From Spartobacteria bacterium (lineage in GTDB: Bacteria; Verrucomicrobiota; Kiritimatiellia; CAIQIC01; Lenti-01): 34,597 nucleotides of DNA. This document shows, one piece after another, positions 8,603-16,875 of the stretch. The position numbers and the translations under genes are program-made. The stretch is from assembly GCA_009930415.1 (NCBI GenBank), contig RZYG01000007.1:1-34597 (forward strand), in the 5' to 3' direction. The stretch's first letter is position 1. Every line of letters starts with the position of its first letter. The notes below the pieces were generated by a model. It was not told the DNA's origin. It did no database searches and worked only from the letters and a program-made list of their open reading frames with translations.

Positions 8603-8633
8603 AAAAAATCGAGGCCGCCTGCGGGCGGCCTCG
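8603..8633 (-). terminator. Rho-independent terminator of the Fur-family gene
   Basis: A perfect 10-bp stem (CGAGGCCGCC / GGCGGCCTCG at 8610-8633) with a 4-base loop is followed, read on the minus strand, by a T6 run (A-run at 8603-8608). It begins 21 bases after the fur-like stop. The hairpin may also serve the convergent lipoprotein gene, but that side has no T-tract. Confidence 0.85.
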
Positions 8634-8654
8634 GGGTTCGGGGTTTCGGTTCGT

Positions 8655-9158
8655 TCAGTTCCGGGCGCGCGCCGCGGCCTTCGCGCGGGCCGCGCAGCAC
8701 GTGCCGGTGCCGCGGAAGATCAGGTCCATGCCGGTGAGGGTACCCAGCGTTTTCTCCGCCGAGCGCCGCAAGGTGGCCAGCCCTTCCAGCTCCACGTTGT
8801 CGATCCGTCCACACTTTTCGCACAGGAAATGCGCGATCTGGCGTTCCTTGGACGTGCCGTAGCGGGCGTGGCTCTTCCACGTGGTGATCCGCCAGGCCAA
8901 GCCCGCCTCTTCCAGCATGTTCATCGTGCGATAGACGGTGAACAGCGAGATTTTCGGAATGTCCGTCCGGACCGCCCGAAAGATGGTGTCCACGTCCGGA
9001 TGGTTCACGTTCGTTTCGAGTTCCCGATAGATCGCGAACCGCTGCTTGGTCAGCCGCAATCCGACAGCGTGGAACATCTGACGCCATTCGCGGTATTGCG
9101 CCTGCTCGCCCGCAGAAACCGCTTTCCTCTTGGTGGGGTTGCCTTTTTTATTTGCCAT
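8655..9158 (-). CDS. Fur-family transcriptional regulator with an atypical metal site
   Basis: A 167-residue Fur-superfamily repressor. The winged-helix part is well conserved (LRLTKQRFAIYRELE; HPDVDTIFRAVR; ISLFTVYRTMNMLEEAGLA). The first structural zinc pair is present (Cys113, Cys116 in FLCEKCG). Two things differ from Fur/PerR/Zur. The HHH cluster before that CxxC is reduced to one His (QIAH, His110). The second pair is adjacent (Cys154-Cys155, GTGTCCAA) rather than CxxC. The N-terminal about 20 residues are a basic extension. The regulatory metal site is therefore unlikely to be that of classical Fur. The start at 9158 has AGGAGA about 16 bases upstream, in an AT-rich leader (9159-9250). 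Convergent with the lipoprotein gene. Confidence 0.9.
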   Translation of the reverse strand: MANKKGNPTKRKAVSAGEQAQYREWRQMFHAVGLRLTKQRFAIYRELETNVNHPDVDTIFRAVRTDIPKISLFTVYRTMNMLEEAGLAWRITTWKSHARYGTSKERQIAHFLCEKCGRIDNVELEGLATLRRSAEKTLGTLTGMDLIFRGTGTCCAARAKAAARARN

Positions 9159-9240
9159 GATTTGACGGAATCTATCTCCTTAATCTTTTCTTAACAAACA
9201 CTTTTTTCAATAAATTTCACTTTTTCCGCCATCGTTTTCC

Positions 9241-9284
9241 AAAAGAAAACCCGCATGGCCCGGGAACGCCCTCGGGCCATGCGG
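9241..9284 (-). terminator. Rho-independent terminator of the mscL-DUF481 unit
   Basis: A perfect 12-bp stem (CCGCATGGCCCG / CGGGCCATGCGG, 9251-9284) with a 10-base loop is followed on the minus strand by GTTTTCTTTT (9241-9250). It begins 35 bases after the DUF481 gene. The adjoining GTTTTC/GAAAAC repeat (9234-9250) overlaps the T-tract. Confidence 0.88.
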
Positions 9285-9319
9285 AGCGGATATGCCTCAA
9301 TCCACTGTTCAGCAGAAGA

Positions 9320-10120
9320 TTACAGAGAAATCCCGATGCCGGCGATCAGGCTGACGTCGTTGCGTTCCTTGCCCGCGGCCGGGGTGTTGTCGTACTTGTC
9401 CTGCAAGACGACGCGCAAGTTGAGGCGCTCGTTCATGGCCGCTTCGACGCCGATTTCGCCCACCAGCAGGTAGTTGTCGAAATCTTCGGCTTCGGGCACG
9501 TATTCGAGGGACTGCACGAGCTTGGCGTTTTCCAGCGCCTGGCAGGTATAGCGTTCCGCAAAGCGCAACGCCAGATAGTCGTCGCTCACGCCGCCAACCT
9601 CTTCCCAGACGTAGGAAGGACCGGCTTCGAACGACAGTTCGCGCTTGTCGTTCTTCACCAGATAGAAGCCCAGGCCGGGGCCGAGCGTCGCGCGGTAATC
9701 GATGTCCGCGACGTCGTCGTACAGCGCCGAACCGTCCACGTACCCGAACGTCTTCGGCGTGAGCGTCTTCTTCGCGTTGGCGAAGATCTTGGCGTTTTCG
9801 ATCGTCTTTTCGTCGTTTTCCGTCACGGTGACGACGCCCGCTTCATCGGTGGTCTCGGTCTTCACGGTGTTCTCGCCGTAGTTGAACTCGGCGCCCGCGA
9901 GCACGGAGCCCAGGCCTTCCTTTTCGCCTTCGGTCTTGAGGCCGACGTTCGCCGCCAGCGTCTCGCTGTTGCCGTCGGTCATCGTCAAGCCCGCGTTCAG
10001 CGCGGTCGCCAGACCCGCCGGGGCCGCTTCTTCGGCCGCCGCCTTCTTGGCCTTCTTCTCCGCCGCCGAGGCCGTAACCGCCAGCGCCAGCACCGTCAAT
10101 ACCATCCAGATCTTCTTCAT
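9320..10120 (-). CDS. DUF481 (YdiY-like) outer-membrane protein
   Basis: A 266-residue secreted protein with a clear signal peptide (MKKIWMVLTVLALAVTASA). A Lys/Ala-rich linker follows, then the DUF481 signature near residue 40 (LNAGLTMTDGNSETLAANVGL, the tGNsdt-type opening). Amphipathic strands continue to a barrel-like C-terminus (VSLIAGIGISL). DUF481 proteins include E. coli YdiY and are predicted outer-membrane barrels; some are salt- or acid-induced. The gene lies 26 bp behind mscL on the same strand with a strong terminator after it, so the two are probably one transcript. Pairing with an osmotic-release channel fits a role in osmotic or envelope stress, which is an inference. Confidence 0.82.
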   Translation of the reverse strand: MKKIWMVLTVLALAVTASAAEKKAKKAAAEEAAPAGLATALNAGLTMTDGNSETLAANVGLKTEGEKEGLGSVLAGAEFNYGENTVKTETTDEAGVVTVTENDEKTIENAKIFANAKKTLTPKTFGYVDGSALYDDVADIDYRATLGPGLGFYLVKNDKRELSFEAGPSYVWEEVGGVSDDYLALRFAERYTCQALENAKLVQSLEYVPEAEDFDNYLLVGEIGVEAAMNERLNLRVVLQDKYDNTPAAGKERNDVSLIAGIGISL

Positions 10121-10146
10121 TTGGGTTTCTCCTTGTTTCTCGATCG

Positions 10147-10518
10147 CTACTTCGCCGCTTCGGCTTCCTGCTTGCGGCGCAGGCCGTTGATGCCCTTGAC
10201 CATGATGAACACCGCGATCGCCACGATCAGGAAGTCCACCACCGTTTGCGCGAACACGCCGTAGTTCAGCGTCACGGCCGGCACCGCCGCCACCGCCGCG
10301 CCCGCCGCGTCCACCGTGGCCTCCGTGCCCGCCTTCAGCGTCACGGCCAAATCCTTGAAATCCACCCCGCCCAGCAACAGCCCGATCGGCGGCATGATCA
10401 CGTCGTTCACCAGCGACGTCACGATCTTGCCGAACGCGCCGCCGACGATGATGCCCACCGCCATGTCGATCATGTTGCCCTTGACGGCGAACTCCTGGAA
10501 TTCCTTCACGATGCTCAT
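10147..10518 (-). CDS. mscL: Large-conductance mechanosensitive channel MscL
   Basis: A 123-residue inner-membrane channel that opens under extreme membrane tension and releases solutes on osmotic downshock. It aligns through its length with E. coli MscL: N-terminal amphipathic helix ([15 protein letters not shown]), TM1 ([22 protein letters not shown]), the [15 protein letters not shown] turn, a periplasmic loop enriched in Ala, TM2 ([19 protein letters not shown]) and a basic/acidic C-terminal tail. The pore-lining hydrophobic and glycine residues of TM1 are kept. A GGGAGA Shine-Dalgarno precedes the ATG. It is the first gene of a two-gene unit with the DUF481 barrel protein and is divergent from aroC. 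Confidence 0.97.
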   Translation of the reverse strand: MSIVKEFQEFAVKGNMIDMAVGIIVGGAFGKIVTSLVNDVIMPPIGLLLGGVDFKDLAVTLKAGTEATVDAAGAAVAAVPAVTLNYGVFAQTVVDFLIVAIAVFIMVKGINGLRRKQEAEAAK

Positions 10519-10561
10519 TCTATTTCTCCCTGTTTTTTAGGATTACGTTAACGGGAGTGGA

Positions 10562-10589
10562 ACGATATACCTTAATAACGGAATGTCAA
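10562..10589 (-). promoter_or_regulatory. Candidate sigma-70-type promoter of mscL
   Basis: On the minus strand a perfect TTGACA (10584-10589) is followed 16 bases later by TATCGT (10562-10567), about 45 bases before the mscL start. The -10 is weak, but the region is clearly AT-richer than the surroundings. Confidence 0.45.
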
Positions 10590-10682
10590 AGCCCAAATCG
10601 AAAGCGGATCCGGCCGGATAATTTAGGCTTTTCTCGCCGGTTCCGGCCCCCTACTCTTGCTTTCCACAGGAGAATCGCATCC

Positions 10683-11789
10683 ATGTCCAGCACCTTCGGC
10701 ACCCTTTTCCGCGTCACCACGTTCGGCGAGTCGCACGGCCGCGCCGTGGGCTGCGTCATCGACGGCTGCCCGGCGCGCATTCCGCTGGCCGCCGCAGACG
10801 TCCAGCCGCAGCTCGACCGCCGCCGCCCCGGCGCCACCGCCCTCAACACCCCCCGCAAGGAGTCGGACGTCGTCACCCTCCTCTCCGGCACCGACCGCGG
10901 CCTGACGCTCGGCACGCCCATCGGCCTTTCGATCCCCAACGCCGATACCCAGCCCGGCGATTATGCGGAAATGGAAACCGTGCCGCGCCCGTCCCACGCC
11001 GACTTCACCTATGCCGAAAAATACGGCCTGCGCGCCCGCTCCGGCGGCGGCCGCGCCTCCGCCCGCGAAACCGCCGCGCGCGTCGCCGCCGGCGCCGTCG
11101 CCGAAAAAATGCTCTCCGTTTTCCATCCCGTGGAAATCGTCGCCTGGGTCGAAACCGTCGGCGATCTCGCGGCCCGCCGGCCCGATTTCGCGACCTTGAC
11201 CCGCGCGGACGTGGATGCCACCCCCGTGCGCTGCCCCGATTTGGACGCGGCCCCGCGCATGATCGCGGCCATCGAAGCGGCGCGCGACGCCGGCGATTCC
11301 CTCGGCGGCGTCGTGGCCTGCCTGTGCCGCGGCATACCCGCCGGCTGGGGCGAACCGGTCTTCGACAAGCTCACCGCCGAACTCGCCCACGCCATGCTCT
11401 CCATCCCCGCCACGCGCGGATTCGAAATCGGCGAAGGGTTCGCGGCCACGCGGCTGCGCGGCTCGCAGCACAACGATCCGTTCGCCGCCAAGCCCGGCGG
11501 CGGCATCCGCCCCGCCAGCAACCGCTGCGGCGGCATCCAAGGCGGCATCTCCAACGGCGAAACGATCTTCTTCCGCGTGGCCTTCAAGCCCGTTTCCACC
11601 ATCTCCCTGCCGCAGCCAACCGTCGCCTTCGACGGCACCCCGGTGACGTTCGCGGCCAAGGGCCGCCACGATCCCTGCGTCCTGCCCCGGGCCGTCCCGG
11701 TCGTCGAAGCGATGGCCGCCCTCGTGTTGGCCGACGCGTTCCTGCAGCAACAAGTCCAGCGCATTCCGCATCCTGGAGGCTCCCGATGA
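10683..11789 (+). CDS. aroC: Chorismate synthase
   Basis: A 368-residue cytosolic enzyme making chorismate from 5-enolpyruvylshikimate 3-phosphate, using reduced FMN; last step of the shikimate pathway. Family signatures are present: the opening FGTLFRVTTFGESHGRAVGCVIDGCPA, RRRPG, the RSGGGRASARETAARVAAGAVAEK segment, and GGIQGGISNGETI with the following F-K-P. Length is normal. The frame is open from 10557, but homology starts at the ATG at 10683, behind AGGAG. The stop overlaps the start of the DUF4139 gene (ATGA), so the two are translationally coupled. aroK lies elsewhere in this window (22067-22585) on the other strand. Confidence 0.97.
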   Translation: MSSTFGTLFRVTTFGESHGRAVGCVIDGCPARIPLAAADVQPQLDRRRPGATALNTPRKESDVVTLLSGTDRGLTLGTPIGLSIPNADTQPGDYAEMETVPRPSHADFTYAEKYGLRARSGGGRASARETAARVAAGAVAEKMLSVFHPVEIVAWVETVGDLAARRPDFATLTRADVDATPVRCPDLDAAPRMIAAIEAARDAGDSLGGVVACLCRGIPAGWGEPVFDKLTAELAHAMLSIPATRGFEIGEGFAATRLRGSQHNDPFAAKPGGGIRPASNRCGGIQGGISNGETIFFRVAFKPVSTISLPQPTVAFDGTPVTFAAKGRHDPCVLPRAVPVVEAMAALVLADAFLQQQVQRIPHPGGSR

Positions 11790-13228
11790 AATTCCGTTCC
11801 GGTTGGCTCGCCTTGCTGCTCGTCCCGGCCCTCGCCGGCGCGGCGCAACCGCGTTCCGTCGCGCTCGTCGTCCAGGAAAACGGCCACGCGCAAATCACCG
11901 AAACCCACGACCTGCCGCCGCCCGCCGCGGACGGCACCGTCCGCATCGGCCCCCTGCCGGAAACCCTGCTGCCGGCCTCCGTCAACGCCGCGCCGCTCGA
12001 ACGCGGCGAAACGATCGAGATCGTTTCCCAGCGCTTTCTCTACGACCTGCGCGACGACGCGGCCCTCTTCGGCGCCTATCGCGGCACCGCGGTCGTCGGC
12101 CGCAAAGGCGATGCCGCCTGGGCCGGCCGCTTGGCCGCCGTGCCCGATTTTTCCAAGCCGGCGCCCGGCCTCCTGCTCGAAGCCGAAGGCCAGCCCGTCC
12201 GGTTCATCCCCGACCTGCTCGCGCTGGACGCCGTCGAGTTTCCCGCCCGCGGCGATCTGGCCCGGCACCCCACCCTCCAATGGCAGCTCGCCGCCGGCCA
12301 ACCCCCGCCGACCGCCATCCAGCTCCACTACGCCGCGTCCGGCCTCTCCTGGTCCGCGTCCCACGAAGCCCTTTTGGCCGACGACGCCCGGTCCATCGCC
12401 CTCGCCACCCGCGTCCATCTCCGCAACCGGACCCAGCGCGATTTCGCCAACGCCCGCGTGCGGTTGGCCCTGACCGAAAAGGGCCAATTCGCCCCGCTCG
12501 TGCCGGCGGCCGGCGATCCGCGCGCCGCCCGTTCCGCCGCCTTGCGCTACGCCGCCGACGGCCAGAGCTGGGTGCCCGAACGCGCCGCCGCGTCCGCCGC
12601 CGTCGTGGCCACCTACGACCTGCCCCAGCCGCTCGCCCTGCCGGCCGGCGCCGAGGTCCGCGCCGGCCTGTACGCCGCCCCGCAGCTGCCCGTCGAAACC
12701 CGCTACGTCTACGACGGCGTCCGCTTCGACCGCTACCAGCGCAACCGCCGCACCGACGGCAACCTCGGCACCGAATTCGCCACCGTCGTCGAAACCCGCC
12801 TGACGTTCGCCAACGAAAGCGCCGCGCCGCTGCCCCCGGGCGAATTCCGCCTCCTGCGCGGGCAGGCCGACCAAGCCCTCGAATGGATCGGCACCGATTG
12901 GCTCCCCGCCCTCAAGCCCGGCGAAACCGCCACGCTCGGACTCGGTCCCGCCGCCGGCCTCTCCGGACGCCGCCTCCGCACCGCCTACGCCGACGTCGTG
13001 CCGCTCCAAAGCGCCGACGAGTCCTTCGAGATCACGCTCGAAAACCAGACCGCCGCCGACCAGACCATCGTCGTCGTCGAACATTTCTACCGCGGCGAAA
13101 AGCACGAGATCACCGCCGCCAGCGCCAAGCACGTGCCCGGCGCCGATCCGCATTCCGTCCACTTCGAGATCCCCGTCAAGACCGGCACCAGCCAATCCTT
13201 CACCTACACCGTGCGCTACGCGTGGTGA
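11786..13228 (+). CDS. Secreted DUF4139-domain protein
   Basis: A 480-residue secreted protein. The signal peptide is about residues 1-19 (LALLLVPALAGAA). The rest is beta-rich, with the DUF4139 pattern in the second half: LHYAASGLSWSASHEALL, an ARVRLAL strand, and a C-terminal segment with VETRYVYDGVRFDRY and VVETRLTFANESAAPLPPGEFRLLR. The function of the family is unknown; some members are annotated as mucoidy-inhibitor-like, without biochemical proof. The start codon overlaps the aroC stop by 4 bp, and its own stop overlaps the GTG start of the heptosyltransferase gene. It thus sits in a three-gene coupled unit whose last gene makes envelope glycan. Confidence 0.8.
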   Translation: MKFRSGWLALLLVPALAGAAQPRSVALVVQENGHAQITETHDLPPPAADGTVRIGPLPETLLPASVNAAPLERGETIEIVSQRFLYDLRDDAALFGAYRGTAVVGRKGDAAWAGRLAAVPDFSKPAPGLLLEAEGQPVRFIPDLLALDAVEFPARGDLARHPTLQWQLAAGQPPPTAIQLHYAASGLSWSASHEALLADDARSIALATRVHLRNRTQRDFANARVRLALTEKGQFAPLVPAAGDPRAARSAALRYAADGQSWVPERAAASAAVVATYDLPQPLALPAGAEVRAGLYAAPQLPVETRYVYDGVRFDRYQRNRRTDGNLGTEFATVVETRLTFANESAAPLPPGEFRLLRGQADQALEWIGTDWLPALKPGETATLGLGPAAGLSGRRLRTAYADVVPLQSADESFEITLENQTAADQTIVVVEHFYRGEKHEITAASAKHVPGADPHSVHFEIPVKTGTSQSFTYTVRYAW

Positions 13229-14247
13229 GTTCACCCGCTCCATCCGGTCCGCGCACGCTCGTCTGCGGCGTCAACTGGCTCGGCGATGCCGTCATGTCCC
13301 TGCCCGCGCTGCAGGCCCTGCGCGACCACCAGGCCGGCACCGAGCTGACCGTGCTGACCAAGCCGGGGCTCGCCCCCTTCTGGGCGCTGAGTTCCTTGCC
13401 CCGGCGCGTCCTGACGCTGCCCGCGGCCGGCGCCTCCCTCCGCCCCGCCGTCCGCGCGCTGCGCGAATTGGATTTCCAGACGGCCTACGTCCTGCCGCAT
13501 TCCTTCCGCTCCGCCCTGCCGCCGTTCCTCGCGCGGATTCCCCGGCGCATCGGCCTGCCCGGACATTTCCCGCGCGATTTCCTGCTGACCGAAACCCGCC
13601 CGCCCGCCGGCGGCCCCGGCCGCGAGCACCAGATCCACGAATATCTCGACTTGTTCTTCCCCGGCGAAAACCGCCGCACGTTCGTCCCGCCGCGGCTGGA
13701 CGTGCCGACCGCCGCGCGGGATCACCTGCGCGCGCAACTCGCCGACCTGCCGCGGCCGTGGATTTCCGTCCTGCCCGGCGCGGCGCGCGGAACGTCCAAG
13801 CAATGGCCCGCCGAGCGCTATGCCGAAGCCGCCGCCGCGCTCGTCGCGCAGACCGGCGGTTCGATCGTGACCCTCGGCACGAAGTCCGAGCACGCGCCCT
13901 GCCAGCAAGTCGCCGCCGCCGCCGCGCCGAACGGACTCAACCTCGCCGGCGCCACGACGCTGGCCGAACTGGCCGCCATGCTCGCGCTGTCCGCCGCCGT
14001 GCTTTGCAACGACAGCGGGGGAATGCATCTCGCCGCCGCCGTCGGCACCCCGCTCGTCGCGCTGTTCGGCATCACCGATCCCGCCCGCACCGGCCCCCTC
14101 GGCAACCGCATCCGCATCCTCCAGCATTCCGACCGCCGGTCCCGCGACGTGCCGCGGACGTCCGCCGCCGCCCAGGCCGCGCTGCGCGCCATTTCCGTCG
14201 CCGAAGCCGTCGCGGCCGTCGCCGACGCCTTGGGCAACGCGACATGA
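13225..14247 (+). CDS. Glycosyltransferase family 9 (heptosyltransferase II-like)
   Basis: A 340-residue GT-B glycosyltransferase of family GT9, which adds ADP-heptose to the LPS inner core. Clear WaaF/WaaC-type motifs: VNWLGDAVMSLPALQAL at the N-terminus, ISVLPGAARGTSKQWPAERYAEAA around the inter-domain region, and the nucleotide-sugar-binding segment CNDSGGMHLAAAVGTPLVALFGITDPARTGP. It lacks membrane helices, as expected for a peripheral inner-membrane enzyme. It starts with GTG at 13225, overlapping the preceding stop by 4 bp (GTGA); a longer open frame upstream is antisense-like noise. Function as WaaF is the best guess; other GT9 acceptors are possible. Convergent with the thpR remnant 37 bp away. 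Confidence 0.88.
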   Translation: MSSPAPSGPRTLVCGVNWLGDAVMSLPALQALRDHQAGTELTVLTKPGLAPFWALSSLPRRVLTLPAAGASLRPAVRALRELDFQTAYVLPHSFRSALPPFLARIPRRIGLPGHFPRDFLLTETRPPAGGPGREHQIHEYLDLFFPGENRRTFVPPRLDVPTAARDHLRAQLADLPRPWISVLPGAARGTSKQWPAERYAEAAAALVAQTGGSIVTLGTKSEHAPCQQVAAAAAPNGLNLAGATTLAELAAMLALSAAVLCNDSGGMHLAAAVGTPLVALFGITDPARTGPLGNRIRILQHSDRRSRDVPRTSAAAQAALRAISVAEAVAAVADALGNAT

Positions 14248-14284
14248 CCCCTTTTCAACGCCCCCCCCGCGAAAACCTGATGTT

Positions 14285-14647
14285 TTATAAAACGTTTGGC
14301 GGCGGCCCGATGAGCTGCGGTTGTGGTTCGGGCAATGCCCGCCCCCGCTTGCGCGCAATCCCCGACCGCGAACCGAGCGTTTTGCGTCCCAGCGGCCATG
14401 TCGCCAGCGGCACGTAGCGTCCTGCCGCGCTTTCATAGAGGACAAGTTCGCGCACGGCCTGCGCCGGCAGATCGCCGACCGGCAGATTCGCCAGCGTGGC
14501 GCCAAACGCCCGCGTCAGATGCAGATTGTCCAGGCGCGTCCAGCGGATCGCCTCCCCGCGCAGCCGTGCTTGCAGTTCGGCCAGCGCGCGCCGCAACGGC
14601 TCCGCCGCCGCCACCGCCACGCCCGCAAACAGCCGCTTCGTTTCCAC
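14285..14647 (-). pseudogene. thpR (RNA 2',3'-cyclic phosphodiesterase) with internal deletion
   Basis: A 120-codon frame that joins the two ends of a 2H phosphoesterase (LigT/ThpR family, usually about 180 residues). The N-terminal half is normal up to the first motif (KRLFAGVAVAAAEPLRRALAEL; DNLHLT at 40-45). It then passes directly into what is normally the region after the second HxT motif (VRELVLYES, GRYVPLATWPL, residues 65-87). The middle, with one of the two catalytic HxT motifs, is missing. About 31 residues after WPLGRK have no family likeness and look like read-through past the old stop. Such a protein should lack catalysis. It lies 9 bp behind the last serine-hydrolase gene, as the tail of that operon. 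Confidence 0.75.
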
Positions 14648-14656
14648 TCGGTTCCC

Positions 14657-15760
14657 CTACGGCGAAATCCGCGCGTCCCGCAGCTCCCGCAGCAGCTCAT
14701 TCACCCGGAACCGGCCCACCTCGCTGAACGGACTCCAGACTTCGTCCTTGTGCACGTCGTGCCAGACCGCCACCAGATCCCATTCCGGCACGACGACCAT
14801 CGCGAACCGGCCGCCGTAGCCCGAACCGAAAAACGTTCCCGGCGGCGCGTCCGGCAGCAGCCGCGTTCCGTCCGGCGCGATGCGGTTGAACCACCAATAA
14901 TATCCCAGGCAACCGAGATGGTTCTTCTGGTTTTTTCCGCCGCCGATCGAGCCCGGTTTTTTCAGCGTGCGGCTTTCCGCGCCGGACGTGCGCGGAAAAT
15001 CCGCCGGCAGCACGCCGGCCAGGGCTTCCCGGAACAGGTCTTCCCGCAACATCGTCCGGCCGCGCCACGTGCCGCCGCGCAGGACCAGCAGCGCGAACCG
15101 CGCCTGGTCCCGCACCGACATCCGCAATCGGCCCAGATGCGATTGGCGGCTGTTCAGGTCCGGCAGGTCTTCGAACCCGACCACCGCACCCAACCGCGGA
15201 CCGTTCAGCACGCCGTCGAATTGCTTCCAAGGCGTTTGGTAGACCTCGTGGAGCACCGTCCAGACCAGCAATCCCGTGCCGAAGTCGTTGTAGGCGAACG
15301 CCGCGCCGGGGTCTTCCAACAGGCCATAGCCCGAGGTCTGCCGCAACAAATGCCGGAAGGTGATGGCGCGGTCCTTGTGCCCCAGATCCGGATTCAGATC
15401 CGCCAGGGCCGGCATGAATTTCGCGACCGGCTCGTCCAAGGACGCAAGCCGGCGCTCTTCGAGCGCCTTGAACGTCAGGAACGCATAGACCGGTTTGCAC
15501 GAAGAGGCCACGTCGTGGCGATTGGTCACGTCGCCCCAGGCATGGATCATCTTTCCGCCCCGGACGATGCAGCCGGAGCCTCCCGTTTTGCGGGAAAACT
15601 CAGCCAGTTTCTCCGCGGAAAAACCCGCGGCTTCGGGGGTCGTCCAAGCCCAGTGCCGGCCGGGAAATCCCGTCGTCTGCGCCCGCCAAACGCTCCAAAG
15701 CGCGGCGGTCGCCAAGATGGCCAGCGCCAGACCGATGCCCCCAGCCGCGAGTCGCTTCAT
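14657..15760 (-). CDS. Beta-lactamase-family serine hydrolase, paralogue 3 of the cluster
   Basis: A 367-residue protein of the serine beta-lactamase/penicillin-binding-protein fold (Pfam Beta-lactamase, class C-like). An N-terminal hydrophobic stretch (about residues 7-25) anchors or exports it. The SxxK nucleophile motif is Ser86-Ser-Cys-Lys89, and a YND motif (FAYNDFGTG) stands where class C enzymes have YxN. The KTG-like box is not obvious. Such proteins are often esterases, peptidases or amidases rather than beta-lactamases. It is the last of three consecutive paralogues; its ATG overlaps the preceding stop (ATGA). The C-terminus (SPFSEVGRFRVNELLRELRDA) is nearly shared with the others. 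Confidence 0.87.
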   Translation of the reverse strand: MKRLAAGGIGLALAILATAALWSVWRAQTTGFPGRHWAWTTPEAAGFSAEKLAEFSRKTGGSGCIVRGGKMIHAWGDVTNRHDVASSCKPVYAFLTFKALEERRLASLDEPVAKFMPALADLNPDLGHKDRAITFRHLLRQTSGYGLLEDPGAAFAYNDFGTGLLVWTVLHEVYQTPWKQFDGVLNGPRLGAVVGFEDLPDLNSRQSHLGRLRMSVRDQARFALLVLRGGTWRGRTMLREDLFREALAGVLPADFPRTSGAESRTLKKPGSIGGGKNQKNHLGCLGYYWWFNRIAPDGTRLLPDAPPGTFFGSGYGGRFAMVVVPEWDLVAVWHDVHKDEVWSPFSEVGRFRVNELLRELRDARISP

Positions 15761-16875
15761 CGCGCCGCCGCCGTCCGCGCCGCCCACAAGTCGCGCAGCA
15801 TCTCGTTCACCTTGAACCGACCGACGTCGCTGAACGGACTCCATTCTTCGCCGGAGCGCAAATGCGCGTCGTGCCAAACCGCGACCAGGTCCAGCTCCGG
15901 AATCGCCACCATCGCGGACCGGCCGCCATAGCCCACGCCCAGAAAGGTGCCCGGCGAGGCATCCGGCAGCAGCCAACTCCCGTCGGGCGTCCGGTCGTTG
16001 TGCCACCAGAAGTGGCCCAGGCTGCCCGCATGGTGTTTTTCGTCCTTGCCGCCGCCGATGGAGGCCACCTGATCCAGATGCTCGGCCTCTTCTCCCGACG
16101 TCCGCGGAAAATGGTCCGGCAACGGTTCGCGCAGCGCTTCCCGGAACAGGTCTTCCCTCAGGAATCGCTGGCCCCGCCACGTGCCGCCGCGCAAATACAG
16201 CAGCGCGAACCGCGCCATGTCCCGCACCGAAATGCGGATCCGCCCCCGCGGCACGCGGAAACTGATCGCGGTCGGTTCGTCTTCGAACCCGAGCGCGGCA
16301 CCCAGCAGTTCGCCGTTTAGGATTTCGTCGTATTCTTTCGGCAGCCGGTCGTACACGCGGTAGAACAGCGCCCAGACCAGCAGGCCCGTGGCGTAATCGT
16401 TGTAGGCGAACGACTCGCCGGGTTCCTCCTCGAGCCCGTAGCCGGACGTCTGCTCCAGCAGATGCCGGAAGGTGATCTCGCGGTCCTTGTACTCCGCCGC
16501 CGCGTTCAGGTCGTCGAGTTCCGGCACCCAGTTCACCACCCGGTCGTCCAAGGAGCCGAGCCGGCCGGTTTCGATCGCCTTGTACGTGAGAAACGCGTAG
16601 ATCGGCTTGATGGACGACGCCACGTTCCGGCGCTGGTCGATTTCGCCCCACGCATGGATCATCTCGCCGCCATGGACGAGGCAGCCATCCCCGCCGACTT
16701 TCGCCGAAAACGCCGCCAGCTTTTCCTCGGAAAATCCCGCCTTCTCCGGCGCTTTCCACGACCAGCGTTTTCCGGGATATTTCGGGTTGTCCGTCCCCCA
16801 CAACGCCCAAACGCCGCCCGCCCCCGCCCCGATGGCCAGCGCCAGCCCGACTCCCCATGCCGCGCGGCGCCTCAC
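15757..16875 (-). CDS. Beta-lactamase-family serine hydrolase, paralogue 2 of the cluster
   Basis: A 372-residue member of the same family. The hydrophobic N-terminal segment is at about 6-26. The SxxK motif is Ser87-Ser-Ile-Lys90, and FAYNDYATG is the YxN equivalent. Start: the frame is open from 17124, but the paralogues align from the GTG at 16875 (VRRRAAWGVG). That GTG overlaps the stop of the upstream paralogue in a GTGA arrangement, so I chose it. Unlike its neighbours, it has an acidic central segment (LNAAAEYKDREITFRHLLEQTSGYGLEEEP region) and RIRISVRDMARFALLYLRGGTWRGQ as the conserved core. The substrate is unknown. Confidence 0.87.
   Translation of the reverse strand: MRRRAAWGVGLALAIGAGAGGVWALWGTDNPKYPGKRWSWKAPEKAGFSEEKLAAFSAKVGGDGCLVHGGEMIHAWGEIDQRRNVASSIKPIYAFLTYKAIETGRLGSLDDRVVNWVPELDDLNAAAEYKDREITFRHLLEQTSGYGLEEEPGESFAYNDYATGLLVWALFYRVYDRLPKEYDEILNGELLGAALGFEDEPTAISFRVPRGRIRISVRDMARFALLYLRGGTWRGQRFLREDLFREALREPLPDHFPRTSGEEAEHLDQVASIGGGKDEKHHAGSLGHFWWHNDRTPDGSWLLPDASPGTFLGVGYGGRSAMVAIPELDLVAVWHDAHLRSGEEWSPFSDVGRFKVNEMLRDLWAARTAAAR

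Noticed and set aside
14282-14293. GTTTTATAAAAC palindrome as a terminator
   Set aside because: It is AT-only in the stem and has no GC-rich part; at best a weak element between convergent genes.
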